From NCBI GenBank assembly GCA_032622095.1, contig CP136062.1, positions 136,070,960 to 136,134,959 of the forward strand: a stretch of DNA of 64,000 nt, read 5' to 3'. The position numbers were made by a program, and so were the translations under genes. Origin of the DNA: Siphonodentalium dalli. Its lineage: Eukaryota; Mollusca; Scaphopoda; Gadilida; Siphonodentaliidae. Shown here piece after piece: positions 34,847-46,387 of the stretch. The notes beneath the pieces are model-generated. The model ran no database searches, had not been told where the DNA came from, and was given only the letters and a program-made list of their open reading frames with translations. Every line of letters starts with the position of its first letter. Position 1 is the first letter of the stretch.

Positions 34847-36315
34847 GCATACCTGTATGTAGGCCTACCAGTGGATGAATAGTCTGCCGGAGAAGTACTG
34901 TGTAGACAGGTCTTGTCGGTAAGAGAGTCAGACGAGAAGTGGAGGCTCGGCTATTAAAACATAGTAATGCGATAGCGAACATCAAACGAGTCTGCGCACG
35001 CATATCTGTCAAAGGATACAATGGCAGTCATTGGTCAATTTATCCCCGGTGTCAGCTCAGTACCCAATCGGGACGCAGCCGAAGGTCAACTCATTTTTTT
35101 TGCTCATTATAGTACGTCACTTGGACATTTTATCAGTTTATCACGTGATCACTAAATGTGGCAATCGGGTATCCACCGATGCCTGCAATTTATTATTTAT
35201 AATAATTGGACTCATTGATCTCACGTAAATAATACTCTTAGTTGTTCCAATAAAATAGTTATCAAATTCGATCACCAATAGATTTGACTGTGGAATATAA
35301 TGACCTTTAACTTATTTATCGATCTATGTTAGAACATGGTCTTAACAAAAAACTTGACCATAACAAAAATTACCTTACATTTATGCATGAATCTAATTAG
35401 ACCATACGTAAATATTGTCAGCTTATCGTCTGATGAGCAAATCCGATGTTTATCAAAAATAGTACAACTTCCAGTTGGTAATTACTCTTACGAATGAAGA
35501 GCGTTGAACATATACGAAATTACTACACGAATGAACTGAAATTTATATTTTCACATCTTACCAACAACAGATACAGACATAGTCATAGTGTTATACTATC
35601 TTACATGTACCCATGCTATGACATCATTCGAAGGGGCAATACACTCAAGGAGTTAAAGTGACACGAAACAAGGGACGTGATGTAATATTGGTGTTTGAAT
35701 CTTAAAGGAACACAAGACACTCTAAAGGGGGCACTCATTATGAATGAATGTTAACAATACAAGCACACGAATGAAGAGCGTTGAACATATACAATTACTA
35801 CACGAATGAATTGAACCTTGAAATTTATATTTCACATCTTACCAACAACAGCTACAGGCATTATCATAGGGTTATACTGTCTTGCATATACACACGCTAT
35901 GACATCATTAAAGGCGGACAATCCACTCACGATGTGACAACAGATACAGACATAGGCATAGTGTTATACAGTCTTCTATGTACCAATGCTATGACATAAT
36001 TAAAGCAGAAAATATGCAACGTCAGACATTGTTGAATACTCGTTTCTTCTTATCGAAGTTGTTACCTGTTTATGGTTGTTTCCCTATATTTTGATTTGTC
36101 GTATTATTTCGTGTAAAACAGTTTGATGTACAATTACCGAAATTAAATTACAGCTCATGCAAATGATATCTGATGTCTTGATTATATTACTAATCTTGGA
36201 AATGTATACTCAAAAAACATTGGATGTCACCCTTTGTGTTATATTATGGGAATAGGACATTAATCTTCGTTCTACTACAATTTCCTAAAATAACTTTCAT
36301 CGTGTTAAACCCGAA

Positions 36316-36438
36316 ATGCCTTGTCCGCGAAATATCCCCATAGCTCCTGTCATTTCTCCAGAACAGCGATACGTTTTACACCCGGAGGGCGCAATAATTG
36401 CACGATCGAGGGAGCGCGTGTCCCGGTGTGGCTATTGA
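36316..36438 (+). CDS. Small ORF of the element (40 codons), second copy
   Basis: Identical to 32147-32269. It lies outside the palindromic arm, so there is no third copy on the right. Confidence 0.25.
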   Translation: MPCPRNIPIAPVISPEQRYVLHPEGAIIARSRERVSRCGY

Positions 36439-37007
36439 CTAATTTGGTTTATATCGCGTGGTGATCACTGTTGTCGCCATTTTGACGAAATGTTTGGTAT
36501 AATTTGACACTCCCCGTTGACTTATAAATTGTTCTTCGGCTGCTAAATCTCCGATGGACCATGCATGGAGTGGCAATGTTGGCGCTTTGGAGGAGCTGGT
36601 GAAATATTGCATCTCTTGATGTGAGAAGAATAGATGTCTCGTTGGATTCACTTCTAAAAATAGAATCTTGGGGGTCTAAAATTGGCTGTACTAAAATATT
36701 CCCAAAATAACAAAACCCAAAAAAAAAATTCAAAACTTCAAAAATTTATTTTTTCCAAAAATTATTTTTTCCAAAAAATTTAAAAATTTCCAAACTTCCA
36801 AATTATCAAAACCCCAAAATTTCCAAACTTCCAAATTATCAAAACCCCCAAAATTATTTCTCTAAAAAAAAAGTTTAAATAAAAAATCTATAACGAGTTT
36901 TCGGTTTCTGATAATCTCGATATTAAAATGTCGAATGTTAAATTATTTGCGCGTAATATCTTTCGTAATATTTTTTGTTCAAATATTTTTCATGAAATTA
37001 TTAATCG

Positions 37008-37235
37008 ATGTTTAGAAATAGCTTTATTGGACATTGTGACCATCGATATGAATGCATACATTCCAGTGTTTTATCGGACGCAGTTCATATAATTGTCATA
37101 CCTGAAAATAGACACTATTACTTTTACATAAATAATAAAGAGCGTTTATTCTTTACACTCTCTCTATCCCATATGACAGGTGTGTATTATCGTGAATTAT
37201 TGGAAGTTTTGAGATGTACTATGTTCAATCCCTAA
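37008..37235 (+). CDS. 75-codon ORF of the element, copy 2 (hypothetical)
   Basis: Same product as 32839-33066. Lies in the left palindrome arm. Confidence 0.25.
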   Translation: MFRNSFIGHCDHRYECIHSSVLSDAVHIIVIPENRHYYFYINNKERLFFTLSLSHMTGVYYRELLEVLRCTMFNP

Positions 37236-38384
37236 CGGTCGAAAATTGTAATGTGAAATTACAACCCTCCAGAATGAATTGTCATATTCGCTGTACACGC
37301 AATCACACGCGACATTGGTGGTAACAATGTGTCTTTCACACCTTTGCTTTACCAAATGAATTATATTATTTCCCCGGTCACAGTTATATGCTATTCAGAA
37401 AACATATCGATTTAATGTCTGAACAAACGAGTTAGTATCAATTAAGGTTGATAAACTGTGTCATTCACACGATAATTAGTTAGCCAAAACATGCATACAT
37501 ATTACGTCAGGTCGTGAGACACTCAATTATAGAAATTGCTTTGATGACATTGTTATAACAACATTACGTAATAACCCCTTATCACTCCATTCACACTTAC
37601 GACCATTTTGTATGCCGAAAACTCCAGGTAGCACCGATGATGTAACATTATATCACTGCTATTGTACCAATGATAGGTTCAGACATGTTTGATGTTTAGA
37701 GAAATAGATAATCTGCAGGTGTTCTCAGCGGGGGGGGGGGGGGGAACACAGGGTTACGTAATAATAACCAGTTAAACAACTAATGTTGCCTCGTCCGTAC
37801 AAAACCAATTATCGGCCTGTTCATACATTACGTTCATATATATAATCTTATATAATGTTACGTCATTCGTGCTTGCATATGTTCGGGATTTTATGGTATA
37901 AAAATATAGCTTACTACTGCAATATATTATTTATAATAATTGGACTCATTGATCTCACGTGAATAATACTCTTAGTTGTTCCAATAAAATAGTTATCAAA
38001 TTCGATCACCAATAGATTTGACTGTGGAATGTAATGACCTTTAACTTATTTATCGATCTAAAGGGACACTCATTATGAATGAATGTTAACAATACAAGCG
38101 CACGAATGAAGAGCGTTGAACATATACGAAATTACTACACGAATGAATTGAACCTTGAAATTTATATTTTCACATCTTACCAACAACAGCTACAGACATA
38201 ATCATAGTATTATACTGTCTTGCATGTACACACGCTATGACATCATTAAAGGCAGACAATCCACTCACGGTGTGACAACAGATACGGACATAGGCATAGT
38301 GTTATACAGTCTTCTATGTACCCACGCTATGACACCATTAACGTACATTGGATGTTAGGTATATGACTCTTGAGCATGCACCAA

Positions 38385-39035
38385 TCAATGAGCAAATGAG
38401 CAAAAAATTGAGCAAATGAGCAAAAAATGAGCAAATGAGCAAGAAAATGAGCAAATGAGCAAGAAAATGAGCAAATGAGCAATAAAAATGAGCAAATGAG
38501 CATAAAAATGAGCAAATGAGCAAGAAAATGAGCAAATGAGCAAGAAAATGAGCAAATGAGCAATAAAAATGAGCAAATGAGCAAATAAATGAGCAAATGA
38601 GCAAGAAAATGAGCAAATGAGCAATAAAAATGAGCAAATGAGCAAATAAATGAGCAAATGAGCAAGAAAATGAGCAAATGAGCAAGAAAATGAGCAAATG
38701 AGCAATAAAAATGAGCAAATGAGCAAATAAATGAGCAAATGAGCAATAAAAATGAGCAAATGAGCAAATAAATGAGCAAATGAGTAAGAAAATGAGCAAA
38801 TGAGCAATAAAAATGAGCAAATGAGCAAATAAATGAGCAAATGAGCAAGAAAATGAGCAAATGAGCAAGAAAATGAGCAAATGAGCAATAAAAATGAGCA
38901 AATGAGCAAATAAATGAACCAAATGAGCAAGAAAATGAGCAAATGAGCAATAAAAATGAGCAAATGAGCAAATAAATGAGCAAAAAAATGAGCAATAAAA
39001 TGAGCAATAAAAATGAGCAAATGAGCAAAAAAATG
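38385..39035 (+). repeat. TGAGCAAA minisatellite, copy 2
   Basis: As at 34208-34846, with unit gains and losses (for example one unit altered after the first 130 bp and a shorter end). Confidence 0.95.
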
Positions 39036-40323
39036 GGCATACCTGTATGTAGGCCTACCAGTGGATGAATAGTCTGCCGGAGAAGTACTGTGTAGACAGG
39101 TCTTGTCGGTAAGAGAGTCAGACGAGAAGTGGAGGCTCGGCTATTAAAACATAGTAATGCGATAGCGAACATCAAACGAGTCTGCGCACGCATATCTGTC
39201 AAAGGATACAATGGCAGTCATTGGTCAATTTATCCCCGGTGTCAGCTCAGTACCCAATCGGGACGCAGCCGAAGGTCAACTCATTTTTTTTGCTCATTAT
39301 AGTACGTCACTTGGACATTTTATCAGTTTATCACGTGATCACTAAATGTGGCAATCGGGTATCCACCGATGCCTGCAATTTATTATTTATAATAATTGGA
39401 CTCATTGATCTCACGTAAATAATACTCTTAGTTGTTCCAATAAAATAGTTATCAAATTCGATCACCAATAGATTTGACTGTGGAATATAATGACCTTTAA
39501 CTTATTTATCGATCTATGTTAGAACATGGTCTTAACAAAAAACTTGACCATAACAAAAATTACCTTACATTTATGCATGAATCTAATTAGACCATACGTA
39601 AATATTGTCAGCTTATCGTCTGATGAGCAAATCCGATGTTTATCAAAAATAGTACAACTTCCAGTTGGTAATTACTCTTACGAATGAAGAGCGTTAAACA
39701 TATACGAAATTACTACACGAATGAACTGAAATTTATATTTTCACATCTTACCAACAACAGATACAGACATAGTCATAGTGTTATACTATCTTACATGTAC
39801 CCATGCTATGACATCATTCGAAGGGGCAATACACTCAAGGAGTTAAAGTGACACGAAACAAGGGACGTGATGTAATATTGGTGTTTGAATCTTAAAGGAA
39901 CACAAGACACTCTAAAGGGGGCACTCATTATGAATGAATGTTAACAATACAAGCACACGAATGAAGAGCGTTGAACATATACAAAATTACTACACGAATG
40001 AATTGAACCTTGAAATTTATATTTCACATCTTACCAACAACAGCTACAGGCATTATCATAGGGTTATACTGTCTTGCATATACACACGCTATGACATCAT
40101 TAAAGGCGGACAATCCACTCACGATGTGACAACAGATACAGACATAGGCATAGTGTTATACAGTCTTCTATGTACCAATGCTATGACATAATTAAAGGGG
40201 GATAATACACGCACGGTGTGGAATGTTAAAGTGACACGCGGTAAGGGACGTGATGTAATATTGGTGAAACCCCCTCCCCACTTATAGATATATAACGAAG
40301 ACGAGAATAACATGTTGATGAAG

Positions 40324-40329
40324 TTTATT
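40324..40329 (-). terminator. Polyadenylation signal AATAAA, left arm
   Basis: AATAAA on the minus strand begins 6 nt after the stop codon of the 189-codon frame. It implies a very short 3' UTR and a single transcript for the three ORFs. Confidence 0.6.
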
Positions 40330-40334
40330 GAAAT

Positions 40335-40904
40335 TTAATCATTGTCTGAATCTTCGACCGTTAGATTTACTTCTAAGAGTTTCTTGAATTTTCTCATCGC
40401 TTCATCTGCAGCCCATTCATTATTATATCCGTGTTTGGTCAGTTTGACCATTTTCTTCATGATCATGGTATGTATACGTGATGTTTTCAATCGATACTGG
40501 TATTCTATTAATCGTCTATAACTTTTGAGAAACAGAGCAAACTCTGTGTCGATGGTATCCTCTTTTCCCGACATGCTCTCATCACCCGAAATGCTCTCTT
40601 CTTCTTTCACATCATTGGTGACGCGTTTCATCATACTTTTGAATGTGTCCATCTCGTTGACACATCGCGCAGCTTTCTTAAGACCGAATACCGTTCTACT
40701 ACCGACGCCATTACCATCTTCTGAATCTGATAGCGTTCCACGTTCATCTTCATCTGAATCTAGAACCGCTTCGTCAGATTCATCGGTATCTTCTCCGAAG
40801 AGAGTTGGTTTTGTCTCGGACATAACTCCGTGTTTAATCTGTTTATGTCTTTGTAGATTGTAGTTCGTCGATAAAATAATGCCACATAAATCACACCCGT
40901 GCAT
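40335..40904 (-). CDS. C2H2 zinc-finger protein of a Polinton-like element, left copy (189 aa)
   Basis: The product begins with one C2H2 finger (residues ~4-25: CDLCGIILSTNYNLQRHKQI, then KH). It then has a strongly acidic Ser/Asp/Glu middle (~35-65), a linker with FKSMMKRVTNDVKEEE, and a basic, probably helical C-terminus (~125-180) with SYRRLIEYQYRLKTSRIHTM and KKMVKLTKHGYN. An acidic centre plus this C-terminal helical block is, to my knowledge, the form of an uncharacterised C2H2 protein common in invertebrate Polintons/Mavericks; that is recall, not a search. Its ATG overlaps the upstream stop by one base (TAATG). A nucleic-acid-binding or regulatory role is likely. Amino acids are identical in the right copy. 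Confidence 0.6.
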   Translation of the reverse strand: MHGCDLCGIILSTNYNLQRHKQIKHGVMSETKPTLFGEDTDESDEAVLDSDEDERGTLSDSEDGNGVGSRTVFGLKKAARCVNEMDTFKSMMKRVTNDVKEEESISGDESMSGKEDTIDTEFALFLKSYRRLIEYQYRLKTSRIHTMIMKKMVKLTKHGYNNEWAADEAMRKFKKLLEVNLTVEDSDND

Positions 40905-41086
40905 TATCGCGAATTATTGGAAGAACCATCACTCTTATAAGTAGCGATAAAAAGAGAGAATAAGGTGTGGTATACAACCGTCGCTCTAAGAGTACGTTCG
41001 TCCCGGGGGCTAGGGTATAGATATTTGACCGCCGGTGATTCAATTAATGCCAATTTATCAGTATGGTACTCTATGTATTCATTCAT
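40904..41086 (-). CDS. 60-codon ORF between the two element genes, left copy
   Basis: Opens MNEYIEYHTDKLALIESPAV and ends with TYKSDGSSNNSR. It starts 7 nt after the 107-codon stop and ends overlapping the next ATG by one base. This tight packing with both neighbours supports a real product. No family recognised. Identical in the right arm. Confidence 0.5.
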   Translation of the reverse strand: MNEYIEYHTDKLALIESPAVKYLYPSPRDERTLRATVVYHTLFSLFIATYKSDGSSNNSR

Positions 41087-41093
41087 GATTTGG

Positions 41094-41417
41094 CTAATCG
41101 TATGACACTGATCTTTTCATTTTCTTCTTATTATTAGACAAACCTCCATCAGACACTCTCTTGTTGGTTTGTTTGGACGCTTTACGAGTGTTTGTCAACT
41201 TATTTGCTGCAACTTCAGCCTTAGCCATTTCAATCGCTTGAGCGATGGGTGTCACCACGTTAATAATTGGTTTTAGAACGTCTTCTTCACTATCACTATT
41301 TTTAGTTCTGTCAATAAAGTATCGACCCTGATTATCTGGTATTAACTTCCCATCAACCATATCTCTGAAATGTTTTCGCCACACTTCAAGATCTGCTGGA
41401 ATATACGGGATCGACAT
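41094..41417 (-). CDS. Small Polinton/adintovirus-like structural or core protein, left copy (107 aa)
   Basis: The product begins MSIPYIPADLEVWRKHFRDM and contains RYFID, a VTPIAQAIEMAKAEV block (~70-84) and a Lys/Arg-rich tail. The pattern of early Pro/Trp, HF-x-x-M, then 'VTP-x-x-Q-x-x-x-x-A' and a basic tail is one I associate with small proteins of Polintons; the match is by recall and moderate. A basic DNA-associated or capsid-associated role is plausible. It differs from the right copy at two residues (H/N in 'RKHF', I/T before 'INV'). Confidence 0.5.
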   Translation of the reverse strand: MSIPYIPADLEVWRKHFRDMVDGKLIPDNQGRYFIDRTKNSDSEEDVLKPIINVVTPIAQAIEMAKAEVAANKLTNTRKASKQTNKRVSDGGLSNNKKKMKRSVSYD

Positions 41418-41986
41418 GTTTCTTCAAAATGTACAAGTCACTCTTTTTTCTGCATTTTATTTTAGAAAGTTTATCGCCTCTTATAAAAATCGATTATTGC
41501 ATCTAAAAATAGAATCTTTGGGTCTAAAATTGGTTGTACTAAAATATTCCCAAAAAAAACCCCCAAAACTTCAAAAATTTCAAAAAACTTCAAAAATTTC
41601 AAAAACTTCAAAAAACTTCAAAAATTTCAAAAACTTCAAAAACTTCAAAAATAAGGTTGTCTGCGGACCCCGCAGTAAAATACCGCAATGCCGCCGCCGC
41701 CGCCGCCACAACAACAACAACAACAACAACAACACCACCACCAACAACCTTATTTTTGAAGTTTTTGAAGTTTTTGAAATTTTTGAAGTTTTTTGAAGTT
41801 TTTGAAATTTTTGAAGTTTTTTGAAATTTTTGAAGTTTTGGGGGTTTTTTTTGGGAATATTTTAGTACAACCAATTTTAGACCCAAAGATTCTATTTTTA
41901 GATGCAATAATCGATTTTTATAAGAGGCGATAAACTTTCTAAAATAAAATGCAGAAAAAAGAGTGACTTGTACATTTTGAAGAAAC
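41418..41986. repeat. Palindrome centre with trinucleotide loop
   Basis: Both sides hold the conserved phrase TAGAATCTTTGGGTCTAAAA, then a tract of AAACTTCAAAAATTTC units. The loop (41661-41743) is not symmetrical and consists of 'tgcggaccccgcag', (GCC)n, (ACA)n and (CCA)n. The mirror 126-codon frames on the two strands start identically because of the palindrome and are not genes. The 65 bp phrase also occurs near 32487, 36656 and 46680, each time beside A/T low-complexity sequence. Confidence 0.85.
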
Positions 41987-42310
41987 ATGTCGATCCCGTA
42001 TATTCCAGCAGATCTTGAAGTGTGGCGAAAAAATTTCAGAGATATGGTTGATGGGAAGTTAATACCAGATAATCAGGGTCGATACTTTATTGACAGAACT
42101 AAAAATAGTGATAGTGAAGAAGACGTTCTAAAACCAACTATTAACGTGGTGACACCCATCGCTCAAGCGATTGAAATGGCTAAGGCTGAAGTTGCAGCAA
42201 ATAAGTTGACAAACACTCGTAAAGCGTCCAAACAAACCAACAAGAGAGTGTCTGATGGAGGTTTGTCTAATAATAAGAAGAAAATGAAAAGATCAGTGTC
42301 ATACGATTAG
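41987..42310 (+). CDS. Small Polinton/adintovirus-like structural or core protein, right copy (107 aa)
   Basis: Mirror of 41094-41417 with two substitutions (N for H at residue 16, T for I near residue 52). It is transcribed away from the palindrome centre. The upstream ~40 bp is shared with the left arm, so any promoter is duplicated too. Confidence 0.5.
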   Translation: MSIPYIPADLEVWRKNFRDMVDGKLIPDNQGRYFIDRTKNSDSEEDVLKPTINVVTPIAQAIEMAKAEVAANKLTNTRKASKQTNKRVSDGGLSNNKKKMKRSVSYD

Positions 42311-42317
42311 CCAAATC

Positions 42318-42500
42318 ATGAATGAATACATAGAGTACCATACTGATAAATTGGCATTAATTGAATCACCGGCGGTCAAATATCTATACCCTAGCCCCCG
42401 GGACGAACGTACTCTTAGAGCGACGGTTGTATACCACACCTTATTCTCTCTTTTTATCGCTACTTATAAGAGTGATGGTTCTTCCAATAATTCGCGATAA
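42318..42500 (+). CDS. 60-codon ORF, right copy
   Basis: Identical in sequence to 40904-41086, with the same 7 nt gap upstream and the same TAATG overlap downstream. Confidence 0.5.
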   Translation: MNEYIEYHTDKLALIESPAVKYLYPSPRDERTLRATVVYHTLFSLFIATYKSDGSSNNSR

Positions 42501-43069
42501 TGCACGGGTGTGATTTATGTGGCATTATTTTATCGACGAACTACAATCTACAAAGACATAAACAGATTAAACACGGAGTTATGTCCGAGACAAAACCAAC
42601 TCTCTTCGGAGAAGATACCGATGAATCTGACGAAGCGGTTCTAGATTCAGATGAAGATGAACGTGGAACGCTATCAGATTCAGAAGATGGTAATGGCGTC
42701 GGTAGTAGAACGGTATTCGGTCTTAAGAAAGCTGCGCGATGTGTCAACGAGATGGACACATTCAAAAGTATGATGAAACGCGTCACCAATGATGTGAAAG
42801 AAGAAGAGAGCATTTCGGGAGATGAGAGCATGTCGGGAAAAGAGGATACCATCGACACAGAGTTTGCTCTGTTTCTCAAAAGTTATAGACGATTAATAGA
42901 ATACCAGTATCGATTGAAAACATCACGTATACATACCATGATCATGAAGAAAATGGTCAAACTGACCAAACACGGATATAATAATGAATGGGCTGCAGAT
43001 GAAGCGATGAGAAAATTCAAGAAACTCTTAGAAGTAAATCTAACGGTCGAAGATTCAGACAATGATTAA
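42500..43069 (+). CDS. C2H2 zinc-finger protein of a Polinton-like element, right copy (189 aa)
   Basis: Same protein as 40335-40904 and likewise intact. Divergently oriented from the left copy, with both reading outward from the loop. Confidence 0.6.
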   Translation: MHGCDLCGIILSTNYNLQRHKQIKHGVMSETKPTLFGEDTDESDEAVLDSDEDERGTLSDSEDGNGVGSRTVFGLKKAARCVNEMDTFKSMMKRVTNDVKEEESISGDESMSGKEDTIDTEFALFLKSYRRLIEYQYRLKTSRIHTMIMKKMVKLTKHGYNNEWAADEAMRKFKKLLEVNLTVEDSDND

Positions 43070-43074
43070 ATTTC

Positions 43075-43080
43075 AATAAA
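43075..43080 (+). terminator. Polyadenylation signal AATAAA, right arm
   Basis: Mirror of 40324-40329, just after the 189-codon stop. Confidence 0.6.
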
Positions 43081-44369
43081 CTTCATCAACATGTTATTCT
43101 CGTCTTCGTTATATATCTATAAGTGGGGAGGGGGTTTCACCAATATTACATCACGTCCCTTACCGCGTGTCACTTTAACATTCCACACCGTGCGTGTATT
43201 ATCCCCCTTTAATTATGTCATAGCATTGGTACATAGAAGACTGTATAACACTATGCCTATGTCTGTATCTGTTGTCACATCGTGAGTGGATTGTCCGCCT
43301 TTAATGATGTCATAGCGTGTGTATATGCAAGACAGTATAACCCTATGATAATGCCTGTAGCTGTTGTTGGTAAGATGTGAAATATAAATTTCAAGGTTCA
43401 ATTCATTCGTGTAGTAATTTTGTATATGTTCAACGCTCTTCATTCGTGTGCTTGTATTGTTAACATTCATTCATAATGAGTGCCCCCTTTAGAGTGTCTT
43501 GTGTTCCTTTAAGATTCAAACACCAATATTACATCACGTCCCTTGTTTCGTGTCACTTTAACTCCTTGAGTGTATTGCCCCTTCGAATGATGTCATAGCA
43601 TGGGTACATGTAAGATAGTATAACACTATGACTATGTCTGTATCTGTTGTTGGTAAGATGTGAAAATATAAATTTCAGTTCATTCGTGTAGTAATTTCGT
43701 ATATGTTCAACGCTCTTCATTCGTAAGAGTAATTACCAACTGGAAGTTGTACTATTTTTGATAAACATCGGATTTGCTCATCAGACGATAAGCTGACAAT
43801 ATTTACGTATGGTCTAATTAGATTCATGCATAAATGTAAGGTAATTTTTGTTATGGTCAAGTTTTTTGTTAAGACCATGTTCTAACATAGATCGATAAAT
43901 AAGTTAAAGGTCATTATATTCCACAGTCAAATCTATTGGTGATCGAATTTGATAACTATTTTATTGGAACAACTAAGAGTATTATTTACGTGAGATCAAT
44001 GAGTCCAATTATTATAAATAATAAATTGCAGGCATCGGTGGATACCCGATTGCCACATTTAGTGATCACGTGATAAACTAATAAAATGTCCAAGTGACGT
44101 ACTATAATGAGCAAAAAAAATGAGTTGACCTTCGGCTGCGTCCCGATTGGGTACTGAGCTGACACCGGGGATAAATTGACCAATGACTGCCATTGTATCC
44201 TTTGACAGATATGCGTGCGCAGACTCGTTTGATGTTCGCTATCGCATTACTATGTTTTAATAGCCGAGCCTCCACTTCTCGTCTGACTCTCTTACCGACA
44301 AGACCTGTCTACACAGTACTTCTCCGGCAGACTATTCATCCACTGGTAGGCCTACATACAGGTATGCCC

Positions 44370-45018
44370 ATTTTTTTGCTCATTTGCTCATTTTTATTGC
44401 TCATTTTATTGCTCATTTTTTTGCTCATTTGCTCATTTATTTGCTCATTTGCTCATTTTTATTGCTCATTTGCTCATTTTCTTGCTCATTTGGTTCATTT
44501 ATTTGCTCATTTGCTCATTTTTATTGCTCATTTGCTCATTTTCTTGCTCATTTGCTCATTTTCTTGCTCATTTGCTCATTTATTTGCTCATTTGCTCATT
44601 TTTATTGCTCATTTGCTCATTTTCTTACTCATTTGCTCATTTATTTGCTCATTTGCTCATTTTTATTGCTCATTTGCTCATTTATTTGCTCATTTGCTCA
44701 TTTTTATTGCTCATTTGCTCATTTTCTTGCTCATTTGCTCATTTTCTTGCTCATTTGCTCATTTATTTGCTCATTTGCTCATTTTTATTGCTCATTTGCT
44801 CATTTTCTTGCTCATTTATTTGCTCATTTGCTCATTTTTATTGCTCATTTGCTCATTTTCTTGCTCATTTGCTCATTTTCTTGCTCATTTGCTCATTTTT
44901 ATGCTCATTTGCTCATTTTTATTGCTCATTTGCTCATTTTCTTGCTCATTTGCTCATTTTCTTGCTCATTTGCTCATTTTTTGCTCATTTGCTCAGTTTT
45001 TTGCTCATATGCTCATTG
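44370..45018 (-). repeat. TGAGCAAA minisatellite, right-arm copy
   Basis: Inverse of the left-arm array with its own unit pattern, including a lost segment near 44810. Plus-strand frames up to 294 codons arise from it. Confidence 0.95.
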
Positions 45019-46159
45019 ATTGGTGCATGCTCAAGAGTCATATACCTAACATCCAATGTACGTTAATGGTGTCATAGCGTGGGTACATAGAAGACTGTAT
45101 AACACTATGCCTATGTCCGTATCTGTTGTCACACCGTGAGTGGATTGTCTGCCTTTAATGATGTCATAGCGTGTGTACATGCAAGACAGTATAATACTAT
45201 GATTATGTCTGTAGCTGTTGTTGGTAAGATGTGAAAATATAAATTTCAAGGTTCAATTCATTCGTGTAGTAATTTCGTATATGTTCAACGCTCTTCATTC
45301 GTGCGCTTGTATTGTTAACATTCATTCATAATGAGTGTCCCTTTAGATCGATAAATAAGTTAAAGGTCATTACATTCCACAGTCAAATCTATTGGTGATC
45401 GAATTTGATAACTATTTTATTGGAACAACTAAGAGTATTATTCACGTGAGATCAATGAGTCCAATTATTATAAATAATATATTGCAGTAGTAAGCTATAT
45501 TTTTATACCATAAAATCCCGAACATATGCAAGCACGAATGACGTAACATTATATAAGATTATATATATGAACGTAATGTATGAATAGGCCGATAATTGGT
45601 TTTGTACGGACGAGGCAACATTAGTTGTTTAACTGGTTATTATTACGTAACCCTGTGTTCCCCCCGCTGAGAACACCTGCAGATTATCTATTTCTCTAAA
45701 CATCAAACATGTCTGAACCTATCATTGGTACAATAGCAGTGATATAATGTTACATCATCGGTGCTACCTGGAGTTTTCGGCATACAAAATGGTCGTAAGT
45801 GTGAATGGAGTGATAAGGGGTTATTACGTAATGTTGTTATAACAATGTCATCAAAGCAATTTCTATAATTGAGTGTCTCACGACCTGACGTAATATGTAT
45901 GCATGTTTTGGCTAACTAATTATCGTGTGAATGACACAGTTTATCAACCTTAATTGATACTAACTCGTTTGTTCAGACATTAAATCGATATGTTTTCTGA
46001 ATAGCATATAACTGTGACCGGGGAAATAATATAATTCATTTGGTAAAGCAAAGGTGTGAAAGACACATTGTTACCACCAATGTCGCGTGTGATTGCGTGT
46101 ACAGCGAATATGACAATTCATTCTGGAGGGTTGTAATTTCACATTACAATTTTCGACCG

Positions 46160-46387
46160 TTAGGGATTGAACATAGTACATCTCAAAACTTCCAATAATT
46201 CACGATAATACACACCTGTCATATGGGATAGAGAGAGTGTAAAGAATAAACGCTCTTTATTATTTATGTAAAAGTAATAGTGTCTATTTTCAGGTATGAC
46301 AATTATATGAACTGCGTCCGATAAAACACTGGAATGTATGCATTCATATCGATGGTCACAATGTCCAATAAAGCTATTTCTAAACAT
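46160..46387 (-). CDS. 75-codon ORF of the element, right-arm copy (hypothetical)
   Basis: Same product as at 32839 and 37008. In the overlapping MSNVKLFAR frame one GCG codon is GCA here, a synonymous change. Confidence 0.25.
   Translation of the reverse strand: MFRNSFIGHCDHRYECIHSSVLSDAVHIIVIPENRHYYFYINNKERLFFTLSLSHMTGVYYRELLEVLRCTMFNP

Larger units (their letters stand above)
31835..36003 (+). repeat. 4.17 kb tandem unit, copy 1
   Basis: Nearly identical to 36004-40195. The start AGCAGAAAATATGCAACG recurs at 36004, where unit 1's end (CATAATTAA) joins directly. The two bases AG are shared at the breakpoints, a microhomology join. The unit holds a 40-codon frame, an A/T low-complexity tract, a 75-codon frame, the TGAGCAAA minisatellite, and three partial copies of a ~150-270 bp block (33890, 35490 and 35730). 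A ~140 bp phrase (33740, 35191) is also doubled inside it. Confidence 0.9.
36004..40195 (+). repeat. 4.19 kb tandem unit, copy 2
   Basis: The repeat of 31835-36003 with a few substitutions, a G run lengthened from 7 to 15 at about 37730, and a changed minisatellite count. It continues without a break into the three-ORF block at 40.3-41.4 kb, so it is the unit in its original context and copy 1 is the derived duplicate. Confidence 0.9.

Noticed and set aside
34150-35021. Minus-strand frames of 196-286 codons rich in LLICSF/FAHF (also at 38.3-39.2 and 44.2-45.1 kb on the plus strand)
   Set aside because: They are translations of the TGAGCAAA minisatellite in three frames at once, which no single real gene would show.
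41416-41988. Two mirrored 126-codon frames across the palindrome centre
   Set aside because: Identical starts on both strands follow from the inverted repeat; the rest is low-complexity Lys/Asn/Phe and trinucleotide sequence.
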